Shown here in pieces: positions 53,066-62,341 of a stretch of DNA of 64,000 bases. The stretch is from contig NZ_OMPE01000007.1 of assembly GCF_900312815.1 (NCBI RefSeq), positions 1 to 64,000 on the forward strand, read 5' to 3'. Under the pieces are notes generated by a model, which was not told the origin of the DNA, made no database searches, and worked only from the letters and a program-made list of their open reading frames with translations. Each line of letters opens with the position of its first letter. Within the stretch, counting starts at the first letter, position 1. Made by a program: the position numbers and the translations under genes. The DNA comes from Aquimarina sp. AU474. GTDB lineage: Bacteria > Bacteroidota > Bacteroidia > Flavobacteriales > Flavobacteriaceae.

Positions 53066-53635
53066 ATGAAGTATTTAAAATATTTATTATTTCTAGTGAT
53101 TATACTAGTACTCGTATTTATTGGTAAAGGACTTTTATCTCCTACGGTCTTTTATGAAAGTGAAGTGGTAGTCGACAAACCAGTAAACGAATCTTGGGCC
53201 GTAATGCAAGATGAATCGAATTTGCCCAAATGGATAAAAGGGTTTAAAAAAAGTGAGCTTACTAGTGGCACAGCAAATACCGTTGGAGCGGTTTCTAAAA
53301 TTTATATTGAAGAGCAAGGCCAAGAAATGGTAATGGAAGAAACCATAACAGCAATACAACCTAACGAGCATCTTGCTATGAGTTTTACCATGGATTTTAT
53401 GGATATGGATTACGAGATCTTTTTTAAGGAAAAAGAAGGTAAAACTGTTATTTCTTCAAAATCAACCACTGCTGGTAATGGTATGATCAATAAATCAATC
53501 GTTTCATTTATGTCTGGCGCAATGAAGACACAAGAGGATGAAAATCTAAATAGTTTAAAAAAACTTATCGAAGAAAACACCAAGGATTATTTTCCTAAAG
53601 CGGTAATCGATACTACAAATGTATCTGTAGAATGA
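53066..53635 (+). CDS. SRPBCC/START-like lipid-binding family protein
   Basis: A 189-residue protein from the ATG at 53066. It has an N-terminal membrane anchor (YLLFLVIILVLVFIG) and then a polyketide-cyclase/SRPBCC domain: SEVVVDKPVNESWAVMQDESNLPKWIKGFKK, VVETITAIQPNEHL-like strands and a C-terminal amphipathic helix (SIVSFMSGAMKTQEDENLNSLKKLIEE). It likely binds a hydrophobic ligand. The longer frame start at 53018 lacks support. Confidence 0.75.
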   Translation: MKYLKYLLFLVIILVLVFIGKGLLSPTVFYESEVVVDKPVNESWAVMQDESNLPKWIKGFKKSELTSGTANTVGAVSKIYIEEQGQEMVMEETITAIQPNEHLAMSFTMDFMDMDYEIFFKEKEGKTVISSKSTTAGNGMINKSIVSFMSGAMKTQEDENLNSLKKLIEENTKDYFPKAVIDTTNVSVE

Positions 53636-53696
53636 TTAATGATATCTTTTTTAATAATCTTGTCATTTTGTTGTGCCCTATATTTGCTGGCACCTA

Positions 53697-54263
53697 ATGA
53701 GTCATCCAATTACCACATATCTTAAAACTAATGGCGATTATTCTCCTCAAGAATTAGAGCTTCTTAAAAATTCATTAGAACATAAAATTCTAGAAAAAGA
53801 TGAGTTTCTTTTAGAAAAAGGTGAGGTTTGTTCTTGTATATGCTTTGTAGAAAGCGGTGCTGTGCTTCAATACAAGATAAATTCTGATATGGATCAGGTT
53901 GTCATCGACCTCAACATATCTAATGATTGGGTGATCAATCACAAAAGCTTCACTTCGCAAAGACCATCCGAATATAATATTAAAGCTTTTGAAAAAACTA
54001 CAGTCTATATACTATATATCGAATCTATACATCGTTTAATTGCGCAATCTCAATCATTTTTACAAATGGGTAAACTTTTGGAAAATGCGGTGTCACGAAT
54101 TGATTTTTTCGATAATAACAATACACCCGATGAAAAGTATATGTTTTTATTAAAAAACAAACCAGAAATCCTTCAAAAATTCCCGCAAACCCTTATCGCA
54201 TCCTATTTAAAAATCACACCCGAAACTTTAAGTCGAGTACGAAAAAGACTTTCTAAAGTGTAA
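53697..54263 (+). CDS. Crp/Fnr-family cyclic-nucleotide-binding-like regulator
   Basis: A 188-residue Crp-like protein: DEFLLEKGEVCSCICFVESGAVLQY is the cNMP-binding core, and LIASYLKITPETLSRVRKRLSK a short helix-turn-helix. A TATATTTG -7 element at 53679-53686 ends 10 bp before the ATG at 53697, implying a very short leader and supporting this start over an upstream TTG. It opens a tight run of four genes. Confidence 0.8.
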   Translation: MSHPITTYLKTNGDYSPQELELLKNSLEHKILEKDEFLLEKGEVCSCICFVESGAVLQYKINSDMDQVVIDLNISNDWVINHKSFTSQRPSEYNIKAFEKTTVYILYIESIHRLIAQSQSFLQMGKLLENAVSRIDFFDNNNTPDEKYMFLLKNKPEILQKFPQTLIASYLKITPETLSRVRKRLSKV

Positions 54264-54338
54264 TCATTTATTGATTACGATCAAGTGCTCATTTTATCGA
54301 ATCCATTGATATTTGGTTTTCAATTTAAAATCAAGAAA

Positions 54339-54983
54339 ATGGACAATTCTTTTTACAAAAGCACAGGTATTTCTCTTATTTTAGGTGCGTTACTTATTAT
54401 CATTACAATGATACTACATCCTTCTGGTGGCAGTATTGCACATATTATCAAAATTTCGCAAACTATTACCATAACTCATTCGCTTGCCATATGCAGCCTT
54501 CCTATTATTTTATTTGGATTCTATGGTCTTACCATACGTATTTTGGATACACGTAGATTATCGGTATTGGCTTTTATCACTATATCATTTAGTCTTATTG
54601 CAGCTATGTTTGCGGCACTATTTAATGGGTTAGTACTACCCTATTTCTTGAATCAATATGCAGATAGATTAGATCAAAACATTGATATCCTAAAGCCCAT
54701 AACCAATTTTAGTTTTGCAATAAATACCTCTTTAGATTATATTTTTATTGTGGCTTGTTGTGTTGCAATACTCTTATATTCATTTATAATTTTATTAGAG
54801 AACAAATTTCCTAAATGGATAGGATACTTAGGGATCTTTATTACACTTTTTGCAGTGATCGGTGGATTTACTAGTTTTGTATTCACAAGTCTTACAGGTT
54901 TTAGAATATTCACTTTTAGCATTGCCTTCTGGATTTTATCTAGTGGTGCTTTATTATTTATCACAGGTAAACAAGTTAAATGA
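54339..54983 (+). CDS. Six-helix membrane protein of unknown function
   Basis: A 214-residue membrane protein from the ATG at 54339 with about six hydrophobic segments. HPSGGSIAHIIK near residue 27 and LFNGLVLPYFLNQYAD near 95 are the only polar features that stand out. No family is recognised. Its stop overlaps the start of the next gene (ATGA), so they are translated together. Confidence 0.7.
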   Translation: MDNSFYKSTGISLILGALLIIITMILHPSGGSIAHIIKISQTITITHSLAICSLPIILFGFYGLTIRILDTRRLSVLAFITISFSLIAAMFAALFNGLVLPYFLNQYADRLDQNIDILKPITNFSFAINTSLDYIFIVACCVAILLYSFIILLENKFPKWIGYLGIFITLFAVIGGFTSFVFTSLTGFRIFTFSIAFWILSSGALLFITGKQVK

Positions 54984-55519
54984 AAGTACTAATTATAGGT
55001 GCATCAGGTTCGGGAACCACAACATTGGGAAAAGAAATAGAAAAGAGAACCCATTTTGTTCATTTGGACACAGATAATTACTATTGGAAACCTACAAAAG
55101 TTCCTTTTCAGGAAAAACTACCACTAGTCATTAGAAATGAAAACTTAAAATCTGATATTCGAAAATTTAAAAATGTGATTATTAGTGGTTCTATGATAAG
55201 TTGGGGGAAGGAATGGGAAACAACATTTGATCTAGTAATATTTATACATCTCCAGAATGAAAAAAGAATAGAAAGGCTTAAAGAAAGGGAAATCCAACGC
55301 TATGGAGAAAAACTTCTAACCGATAAAAACATACTACAAAAATCCAAAGCTTTTTTAGAATGGGCTAATCAATATGAAAACCCGAATTTTGATGGGAGAA
55401 CACATAAAACTCACCTCAACTGGTTAAAGAAGCTAAAATGCACAGTTTTAAAAATAGATGGTGAAAAGAAAATGCATACCAAAATAGAAATTGTACTTTC
55501 AAGAATTAATACAAGGTAA
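54980..55519 (+). CDS. P-loop kinase-like protein (adenylate/shikimate kinase fold)
   Basis: A 179-residue protein with the N-terminal loop GASGSGTTTLGKEIEKRT. The fold is a small P-loop kinase: the LDTDNYYWKPT motif follows, then SGSMISWG, an arginine-rich lid (RIERLKEREIQRYG) and a C-terminal helix. The Walker lysine is replaced by Thr, as in several flavobacterial AAA-type kinases. The gene overlaps the upstream membrane protein by 4 bp. The substrate is unknown. Confidence 0.7.
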   Translation: MKVLIIGASGSGTTTLGKEIEKRTHFVHLDTDNYYWKPTKVPFQEKLPLVIRNENLKSDIRKFKNVIISGSMISWGKEWETTFDLVIFIHLQNEKRIERLKEREIQRYGEKLLTDKNILQKSKAFLEWANQYENPNFDGRTHKTHLNWLKKLKCTVLKIDGEKKMHTKIEIVLSRINTR

Positions 55520-55520
55520 T

Positions 55521-55901
55521 ATGTATTCAAAACCAAAAACACTCTTTTTATTTGATGGGATTGGTGCTTTGCTATCGGCATTAATTTTAGGCAGTGTTTT
55601 TCCTATGTTTATACATGTCATAGGGTTACCTGTGGACATATTGTATTTTCTGGCTTTTTTTCCTGTAGTTTTTTTAATCTATGACATATGCTGTTATGTA
55701 TCGGTTAAAAAGAAGTTTCGTAAATGGTTAACCGGTATAGCCATTTTAAATCTTTTGTATTGTGGTATATCTATTTGGAGTATTTGTTCTCATTATGAAC
55801 ACCTCACTCCTTTGGGGTTCGTTTATTTTTTATTAGAAATAACCATTATTGTTGTTTTGGTCATAGTAGAATTAAAAGTAGCGTCCAGAAAGAATATCTA
55901 A
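55521..55901 (+). CDS. Small four-helix membrane protein
   Basis: A 126-residue protein from the ATG at 55521, one base after the kinase-like gene stop. Hydrophobic segments lie near residues 8-30, 38-58, 69-87 and 95-116. No motif is recognised. It is the last gene of the Crp-to-kinase run. Confidence 0.65.
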   Translation: MYSKPKTLFLFDGIGALLSALILGSVFPMFIHVIGLPVDILYFLAFFPVVFLIYDICCYVSVKKKFRKWLTGIAILNLLYCGISIWSICSHYEHLTPLGFVYFLLEITIIVVLVIVELKVASRKNI

Positions 55902-55988
55902 TCCATAATAACCACAAATGGTATAAAATTGGCTCAATAATTGTGGCCTATATGATCTGTTTATTTCTAATTTAAAAAGATGATCATC

Positions 55989-57086
55989 ATGTTTAAAAAC
56001 ACCATCTTACCCATTGTTTTTACTCTATTAATCAACACATTATCCTTTGCGCAGGATACCTATACTTATGTGCAACCAGAAAAACTCAATGATGGGTTAA
56101 AAACAAATAATATTAAATCATTAAATATAGATACAACCAGAATCTATCATTTTTTCAACCAAGCCAAAAATGGAAAGAATAAGCTACATAGTGTATTATT
56201 GGTCAAAGATGATCAAATAATCATCGAAGAATATTTTAATAATACTACAGCAGATATACCCCACGATCTTCGATCAACCACAAAAAGTATACGATCTATC
56301 TTAATGGGCATTGCCATTGACAAAGGATTCATAGATAACGTTAATGATCCTATATCAAAATATCTCAAAAATCCAATTCCGCAGAAAAATATCGACGATA
56401 GAAAAGAAAAAATTACGATCAAACACCTACTAACTATGTCTACCGGGCTTGAATGCAATGACTGGGATAAAAAGTCAAAAGGACAAGAAGACAAAGTGTA
56501 CAGAAAAAAAGATTGGCTTCAATACACTCTTGATTTACCTATGGTTAATGAACCTGGTACGGTTTCTAATTACTGTTCGATGGGTGCAATGCTTGTTGCC
56601 GAAATAATAAGTCAAGCTTCAGGTATGACAATAGATAAATTTGCCGACACCTATCTGTTTAGCGAATTAGGTATCACCAATATACGTTGGGGACACACAT
56701 CCGACAAAAAAGTAATCCCGTCTGGCAAAAGATTATATATGACCTCTCGAGATATGGTAAAACTTGGCTTATTAGTTCTACATCAAGGCAAATGGAATCA
56801 AAAACAGATTGTTTCGCAACAATGGATCGAAGAAGCTACTACTCCAAAAACAAAAATTACGGGTATAGATTATGGTTATTTATGGTGGAATATCCCGTTC
56901 AAAATAGATAATAAAGTAGTTATTTCTAAAACAGCTACTGGCAATGGAGGGCAATACATTATGGTCATTCCAGAATTAAATATGGTTGCCGTTTATACTG
57001 GAGGCGCATATAATTCTCAAGAAGATAAATTACCTTTTGCCATTACGAAAGATGTTTTTTTACCAACATTCGATACTCAAAAATAA
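55989..57086 (+). CDS. Serine hydrolase, beta-lactamase family, exported
   Basis: A 365-residue protein with a signal peptide (LINTLSFAQ). The motifs are STTK (DLRSTTKSIRSILMG), a YCS in SNYCSMGAMLVAEI in place of YSN, and TGNGGQYIMVIPE instead of a clear HGG. It is the most divergent of the five serine hydrolases here. The ATG at 55989 gives the best signal peptide, although an in-frame ATG lies at 55980. It is outside the cassette region. Confidence 0.8.
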   Translation: MFKNTILPIVFTLLINTLSFAQDTYTYVQPEKLNDGLKTNNIKSLNIDTTRIYHFFNQAKNGKNKLHSVLLVKDDQIIIEEYFNNTTADIPHDLRSTTKSIRSILMGIAIDKGFIDNVNDPISKYLKNPIPQKNIDDRKEKITIKHLLTMSTGLECNDWDKKSKGQEDKVYRKKDWLQYTLDLPMVNEPGTVSNYCSMGAMLVAEIISQASGMTIDKFADTYLFSELGITNIRWGHTSDKKVIPSGKRLYMTSRDMVKLGLLVLHQGKWNQKQIVSQQWIEEATTPKTKITGIDYGYLWWNIPFKIDNKVVISKTATGNGGQYIMVIPELNMVAVYTGGAYNSQEDKLPFAITKDVFLPTFDTQK

Positions 57087-57165
57087 CTTGACCTACATAT
57101 GAGGATCAAGTAATATCTACCTTAAAAGGTAAAATTGTTTTGTTCAGAACATAATTGAATCTAAG

Positions 57166-57633
57166 TTATCCTTCAAACATCAATGATACGAACTCTGCTA
57201 CGCAAGCAGGTTTTTCGATACCTTCGATTTCTACCGAACAGTCCCATGTGATTTTTAAACCATTATCGGCATAAGCCTCAATCTTTTGTATACTACTATG
57301 TAATCGTAATCTACAATCTACAGGTACGGGATGCGGAAAACGTACTTTATTAAGCCCGTAATTTACACCCATTGCAAAACTCTCTATATGAATTAAATCC
57401 ATCAACATTTTAGACAATAGAGACACTGATAAAAATCCATGAGCTATTGGTTTTTTAAATGGGGATTCTTTTTTAATGCGTTCTAAATCTACATGCACCC
57501 ATTGAAAATCCAATGTAGCATTGGCAAAAGCATTGATCATATCTTGGGTTACGATAAGCCACTCTCCTGTAGGTAATGATTTCCCTTCGTAGGTTTTAAA
57601 CTCTTCAAAATTTTTACAAATTAGTTGGTTCAT
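57166..57633 (-). CDS. MaoC-like (R)-specific enoyl-CoA hydratase
   Basis: A 155-residue hot-dog fold protein. The hydratase motif reads DFQWVHVDLERIKKE near residue 42, then KPIAHGFLSVSLLSKML. The family hydrates enoyl-CoA thioesters. It is the last gene of a nine-gene minus-strand cluster; the SDR upstream ends 47 bp away, so both are probably co-transcribed. Confidence 0.85.
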   Translation of the reverse strand: MNQLICKNFEEFKTYEGKSLPTGEWLIVTQDMINAFANATLDFQWVHVDLERIKKESPFKKPIAHGFLSVSLLSKMLMDLIHIESFAMGVNYGLNKVRFPHPVPVDCRLRLHSSIQKIEAYADNGLKITWDCSVEIEGIEKPACVAEFVSLMFEG

Positions 57634-57680
57634 GATCTTATTATTTAATAATCCTTTTGCTTCTTTGTTGATTGTTAATC

Positions 57681-58418
57681 TTACCTAGAAATCCCGCCAT
57701 CAATGGTTAAACAAATACCAGACACATATGATGCTTCGTCTGATGCGAGATATAAATATCCATAAGCTATATCCAAAGGAGTTGCTGCTTTTTGAAGAGG
57801 GATTTGTTTTTTGATTCCGTCTAGGTGTTCTTTTGGGATTTGCTCTGTCATTTCGGTTAATGTAAATCCTGGGGCCAATGCATTTGCTGTAATTCCGTAT
57901 TTACCAAGCTCCATAGTCCAAGTTTTAGACATGGCAATCACTCCTGCTTTAGTAGCTGCATAGTTCGTTTGTCCAAAATTACCACGTAGCCCTACATTAG
58001 AAGCTGCAGATACAATTCGACCATATCCCGCGTCTTTCATATATTTTGAAACAACTTGTGTACACAAAAACACACCTTTTAAATTTACATCTACCACGGC
58101 ATCCCATTCTGCTTCACTCATTTTATGTAATGTTCGATCTTTGGTTATCCCTGCATTATTGATTAGTATATCTATTTTACCATATTTCTGATGTATTCTT
58201 TCTGCCTCTTTCTCGATGGCTGGTTTATCAGTGACTGAGATTTTGGTAAATTCGGCTTGATGTCCTTTGCTATTAATATTACTCGCAGTTTGCTCGCCAT
58301 CTTCCAACAAATCCCATATAATTACGGTAGCTCCTTCTTTTGCAAATAGTTCAGACACACCTTTTCCAATGCCACGGGCACCTCCTGTTACAACTGCTAT
58401 TTTATTTTGTAATCTCAT
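57681..58418 (-). CDS. SDR-family 3-oxoacyl reductase (FabG-like)
   Basis: A 245-residue SDR. TGGARGIGKGV is the cofactor motif, NNAGITKD the structural motif, and S...YAATK (Ser138/Tyr152/Lys156 region) the catalytic site, with DGGISR at the end. It is close to FabG/acetoacetyl-CoA reductases and very likely acts on 3-oxo- or 3-hydroxyacyl-CoA. It lies between the MDR reductase (64 bp) and the MaoC hydratase (47 bp). Confidence 0.85.
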   Translation of the reverse strand: MRLQNKIAVVTGGARGIGKGVSELFAKEGATVIIWDLLEDGEQTASNINSKGHQAEFTKISVTDKPAIEKEAERIHQKYGKIDILINNAGITKDRTLHKMSEAEWDAVVDVNLKGVFLCTQVVSKYMKDAGYGRIVSAASNVGLRGNFGQTNYAATKAGVIAMSKTWTMELGKYGITANALAPGFTLTEMTEQIPKEHLDGIKKQIPLQKAATPLDIAYGYLYLASDEASYVSGICLTIDGGISR

Positions 58419-58482
58419 ACTATTGTTTTCTTATTTTTTGAACTTCTTTTTTTGTATCAAAATTCAATCTTTTTTCTTTTTC

Positions 58483-59460
58483 TCAAGAACATTCTATAAC
58501 AGCTTTTCCTTTTACCTGGCGATTCATCATATCTTCTAATGCATTTGAAGCCTCGCTCAACGGGTATATTTTATGGATATGAGGTTTTAGCTTTCCTGCG
58601 GCGTACCACTGCATCAGCTCCATAGTGTTTTTCATATTTTTTTTAGGAGTTTTCATAGCAAAGCTTCCCCAGAACACACCTACAATGGCGCTTCCTTTTA
58701 ATAAAGCAAGGTTTAATGGAATTTTAGGAATATCTCCCGCAGCAAAACCTACAACCAAATATCTACCCTCCCAAGCCATCCCTCGAATAGCTGGTTCGGC
58801 ATAATTACCACCAACAGGGTCATAGACAACATCTACTCCTTTACCATCGGTAAGCTCTTTAATTCTAGACTTTAAATCTTCGGTAGTATAATTAATGACC
58901 TCAGCTGCACCATACTCTTTGCACAATGTTAATTTTGTATCTGAAGATGCCGCGGCAATCACTCTAGCACCCATCAATTTTCCTAGCTCAACTGCGGCTA
59001 ATCCTACTCCACCTGATGCTCCTAATACCAATAGGGTTTCTCCTTCTTTTAATTGCCCTCTATCTTTTAAAGCATGATATGATGTACCGTATGCCATCAT
59101 AAAAGAAGCAGCAATCGGAAACTCCATCATTGGAGGCTTAATAAAACAAGCATTACCTGGCACTACTACTTCTTCAGCATAGCCACCATGCATTACAAAT
59201 CCAAAAACCTCATCCCCAGGTTTTACATGATTAATATTAGAACCCACATGTTTAACTACTCCTGCTATATCGCTACCTGGTGTAAATGGCAATTCTGGTT
59301 TAAATTGATATAATCCTTGGATAATTAGCGTATCCGGAAAATTTACTCCGCACGCTTTTACCTGAACCACCACTTCATTATCCTTTAATTTTGGGCTTTC
59401 TACTTCTTCTAGTACAAGGCTAGAAGGGGGACCAAATTGTTTACAAACTACTGCCTTCAT
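58483..59460 (-). CDS. NADPH:quinone-oxidoreductase-like MDR reductase
   Basis: A 325-residue MDR protein: VVCKQFGPPSSLVLEEVESP at the start, GSDIAGVVKHVG, GASGGVGLAAVELGKLMGARVIAAASS at the cofactor site and HIHKIYPLSEASNALEDM at the end. No zinc ligands. Relatives reduce quinones or enoyl-CoA-like substrates. It is 8 bp downstream of the second MDR gene, so the two are co-transcribed. Confidence 0.85.
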   Translation of the reverse strand: MKAVVCKQFGPPSSLVLEEVESPKLKDNEVVVQVKACGVNFPDTLIIQGLYQFKPELPFTPGSDIAGVVKHVGSNINHVKPGDEVFGFVMHGGYAEEVVVPGNACFIKPPMMEFPIAASFMMAYGTSYHALKDRGQLKEGETLLVLGASGGVGLAAVELGKLMGARVIAAASSDTKLTLCKEYGAAEVINYTTEDLKSRIKELTDGKGVDVVYDPVGGNYAEPAIRGMAWEGRYLVVGFAAGDIPKIPLNLALLKGSAIVGVFWGSFAMKTPKKNMKNTMELMQWYAAGKLKPHIHKIYPLSEASNALEDMMNRQVKGKAVIECS

Positions 59461-59468
59461 ATGTGCTA

Positions 59469-60476
59469 TTACTCTTCGATTACTTTTAATACCAGTTTAC
59501 CCATTTTATCTCCAGAAAATAGTCGTAAAAATGTTTCATGAAAATTCTCAATTCCTTCATAAACATCTTCTTTACTTTTCAATTTTCCTTGAGCCATCCA
59601 TCCGCCCATTTCCATAGCCGCTTTACCATAATCCTTGGCGTAATCCATAACTACCATGCCTTGCATACTGGCACGATTCACTAATAATGATAAATAATTA
59701 CTTGGACCTTTGATTGCCACCTTATTATTGTATTGAGAAATTGCGCCACAAATAACAATTCGTGCGTGCATTCGTAAACGTGCCAATGCAGCATCCAAAA
59801 TTTCGCCTCCAACATTATCAAAATACACATCAATTCCTTTAGGACATTCTCGTTTTAAACCTGCATGAATATTTTCGGATTTGTAATCGATAGCCCCATC
59901 AAAACCAAGCTTATCTACAATATATTTACATTTATCCGCTCCGCCTGCAATCCCTATAACCTTACAGCCTTTAATTTTGGCTATTTGCCCAACTATACTA
60001 CCAACTGCTCCAGCAGCTCCGGATACTAAAACAGTATCACCTTCTTTAATTTTTCCCACTTCTAGTATTCCAAAATAAGCGGTCATTCCGGGCATTCCTA
60101 AGGTTCCGATATACATGGGTAATGGTGCTAATTTTGGATCTACTTGATACCAGTTATTACCATCTGTTATCGAATATTGCTGTACTCCTCCCCAACCAGT
60201 TAAACAATCACCTTCTTTATACTTTGGGTGATTATTACTCTTAATAACTGTACCTACAGATCCGGCACGCATAACATCATCGATTTGTACTGGTTCGATA
60301 TAGGATTTTCCTTCATTCATCCAACCTCTCATAGCTGGATCCAAAGAAATATAATGTTGTTGTATCAATACTTCTCCATCTTTAAGTTCAGGAATTGGAT
60401 TTGTTTGTAATTCCCATGTATCTTCTTCAGGAAGTCCCGTTGGGCGTTTTTTAAAAATTAGTTGCTTATTGTTCAT
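59469..60476 (-). CDS. NADP-dependent oxidoreductase, prostaglandin/leukotriene-reductase type
   Basis: A 335-residue MDR protein from the ATG at 60476. The beginning MNNKQLIFKKRPTGLPEEDTW, the YISLDPAMRGWMNEG motif and VSGAAGAVGSIVGQIAKIKGC are typical of PTGR/curcumin-reductase-like enzymes (YncB, CurA). They reduce alpha,beta-unsaturated ketones. The frame extends to 60527, overlapping the SDR gene, but that start is not needed. It sits between two genes with short gaps. Confidence 0.85.
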   Translation of the reverse strand: MNNKQLIFKKRPTGLPEEDTWELQTNPIPELKDGEVLIQQHYISLDPAMRGWMNEGKSYIEPVQIDDVMRAGSVGTVIKSNNHPKYKEGDCLTGWGGVQQYSITDGNNWYQVDPKLAPLPMYIGTLGMPGMTAYFGILEVGKIKEGDTVLVSGAAGAVGSIVGQIAKIKGCKVIGIAGGADKCKYIVDKLGFDGAIDYKSENIHAGLKRECPKGIDVYFDNVGGEILDAALARLRMHARIVICGAISQYNNKVAIKGPSNYLSLLVNRASMQGMVVMDYAKDYGKAAMEMGGWMAQGKLKSKEDVYEGIENFHETFLRLFSGDKMGKLVLKVIEE

Positions 60477-60504
60477 GGTGTGTATGATATAGTTCTTTTT
60501 AGTT

Positions 60505-61260
60505 TTATAATGATGTTCCGCCGTCAAGAGTTATGGTTTGTCCTGTAATGAATTTTGTACTATCTGAAGCTAGCCATACCACGGCTTCGGCTATTTCATC
60601 AGCCATCCCATATCGTTTCATAGGAATCACACTTTTTAATCGTTGATCCATATCTGGCCGTACGGATAGTAGCTTGTCTAGCAATGCCGATTCTGTATAA
60701 CCAGGACAAACGGCATTGATTCTTATATTTTTGGTGGCATACTCTAATGCTGCCGATTTTGTCATTCCAACAACAGCAAATTTACTTGCGCAATACGATA
60801 AGTTGTTCAAGGAAGCCTTTAATCCTGCAAGAGAAGCGATGTTTACAATATTACCCCCTCCTTGCTTTACCATTTGTTGTAAAGCGGCTTTCATACAATA
60901 AAAAACTCCGGTTTGGTTTACAGCAATCACATTGTCCCAATCTTCAAAAGTATACTCTGCAGTTCTTGCCATATTCTTTGGCCCAATCCCTGCATTGTTA
61001 ACCATAATATCTACTTTACCATATTTGGCCACGGTCTTTTCGATCAATTGTTCTACATCTTCAAACTTTGCAACATTAGCCACTATTACAGTAGCTTCTC
61101 CTCCATTTTGATTGATTTCGTTAGCCGTTTTTTGTGCTTTTTCTTCTTTGATATCAGACACTACCACTTTGGCATTATGTGCTGCAAAATGTTTAGCTGT
61201 CGCCGCACCAATACCTGATCCCGCTCCGGTAACAATTACTATTTTATTGTTTACTTGCAT
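60505..61260 (-). CDS. Short-chain dehydrogenase/reductase
   Basis: A 251-residue classical SDR. TGAGSGIGAATA is the cofactor motif, NNAGIGPK follows, and YCASKFAVVG carries the catalytic Tyr and Lys. The C-terminus is TGQTITLDGGTSL. It is distinct from the FabG-like SDR at 57681. It may oxidise or reduce a hydroxyacyl intermediate in the same pathway. The DUF1330 gene ends only 9 bp upstream. Confidence 0.85.
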   Translation of the reverse strand: MQVNNKIVIVTGAGSGIGAATAKHFAAHNAKVVVSDIKEEKAQKTANEINQNGGEATVIVANVAKFEDVEQLIEKTVAKYGKVDIMVNNAGIGPKNMARTAEYTFEDWDNVIAVNQTGVFYCMKAALQQMVKQGGGNIVNIASLAGLKASLNNLSYCASKFAVVGMTKSAALEYATKNIRINAVCPGYTESALLDKLLSVRPDMDQRLKSVIPMKRYGMADEIAEAVVWLASDSTKFITGQTITLDGGTSL

Positions 61261-61269
61261 ATCAATGTT

Positions 61270-61656
61270 TTATTTTGAAGTACATAAAATTAATCTTGAA
61301 TCTTCTAATGCTCTACTTCGTAGATCTCCAGGGTAACCATCAGCCGTAATCATGTTAAGGAAATCTTCTTTAGCCGCATATTCTACAATGAGTATCTTAT
61401 CCCATTCTAAATGATCACTTGGACCAATAATACCCATAAGTGGTTTTCCGTGGTATACTATATTAGCCCCCGAATTTTGAAAAAACGGCATTGCAGCTTG
61501 CAAATATTGTGCATATCCTTCTGCCCCAGAAGTTCCCGTTTCTTCTACTTTATCTTTAAATTTAAGTAAGTTTAACATTTGAAAAGGACCTTCTACTTTT
61601 AAGGTTGTAAAATCTTGAAATTGTTCTGGAGTAACCCCTGTATATGTAGTACTCAT
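61270..61656 (-). CDS. DUF1330 family protein
   Basis: A 128-residue protein with FQMLNLLKFKDKVEETGTSGAEGYAQYL and IVYHGKPLMGIIGPSDHLEWDKILIVEYAAKEDFLNM, the typical DUF1330 dimeric alpha/beta-barrel (ferredoxin-like) pattern. The role is unknown. It is 9 bp upstream of an SDR and 21 bp behind the transglutaminase-like gene, so it belongs to the acyl-CoA cluster. Confidence 0.8.
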   Translation of the reverse strand: MSTTYTGVTPEQFQDFTTLKVEGPFQMLNLLKFKDKVEETGTSGAEGYAQYLQAAMPFFQNSGANIVYHGKPLMGIIGPSDHLEWDKILIVEYAAKEDFLNMITADGYPGDLRSRALEDSRLILCTSK

Positions 61657-61677
61657 TTTTGTGTGTATGTATGTTAT

Positions 61678-62313
61678 TTATAGTTTGATTGCATCTAATC
61701 CTTGATATTTTTCTACTATTTGAGGATAATGTTCTTTCATATTATTGAAAATAAAATCTATAGGAAGATCCTCAAAATGGCCATAATCCTCTAGATACTC
61801 CATAAAAACATTACCTTCATTATTGTACTCCTGAAATATAGAATCATTTTCACCATCAAATTCTAACGGAGATACATTACATTTTCGACATAAGGATGCA
61901 TTAAAAGCAGGAGAAGCCTTTACCCATTTTTCATTAAGATATATATTAACCATACCATGAGGAGTCAATTCATTAGTTCCAAATTTTTCGGTCAATCTTT
62001 CTACTCCAATATGATTTTTAACTTTAGCCAGATGAATTCTTGCTGGAATTCCTAACCCTCGCAAACAAGCAATTAAAAGAATTGATTTATCAACACAGTG
62101 TCCCTTTGTCTTTTTGGCTATGCTACTTGCTATATATCCATTCTTTAATAAACTTATGTTATAGGGGTCATATCGCCAGTTATCTCTTATCTTGATATAC
62201 AATTGAACTGCCTTTTCTTTTGCCGTTAATGTATCATTTTTAAATTCTTTTATAAGTTCTTGAATCTCTTCTGCCTTATAATCGAAAAAATATGTTGATG
62301 CTAAATAATCCAT
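61678..62313 (-). CDS. Transglutaminase-like family protein
   Basis: A 211-residue protein with a transglutaminase-like core: KTKGHCVDKSILLIACLRGLGIPARI holds the catalytic Cys, and LTPHGMVNIYLNEKWVKASPAFN the His. The third acid of the usual triad is replaced by Ser-Pro near WVKASPAF. A role as cysteine peptidase or amidase is possible. Its place in an acyl-CoA cluster is unexplained. The neighbouring kinase gene ends 28 bp upstream. Confidence 0.75.
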   Translation of the reverse strand: MDYLASTYFFDYKAEEIQELIKEFKNDTLTAKEKAVQLYIKIRDNWRYDPYNISLLKNGYIASSIAKKTKGHCVDKSILLIACLRGLGIPARIHLAKVKNHIGVERLTEKFGTNELTPHGMVNIYLNEKWVKASPAFNASLCRKCNVSPLEFDGENDSIFQEYNNEGNVFMEYLEDYGHFEDLPIDFIFNNMKEHYPQIVEKYQGLDAIKL

Positions 62314-62341
62314 TTTTCTCCTTTTGACTACTTCGTAATTA

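Noticed and set aside
60716..61336. Plus-strand frames over the SDR and DUF1330 genes
   Set aside because: They are antisense shadows of well-conserved minus-strand enzymes.
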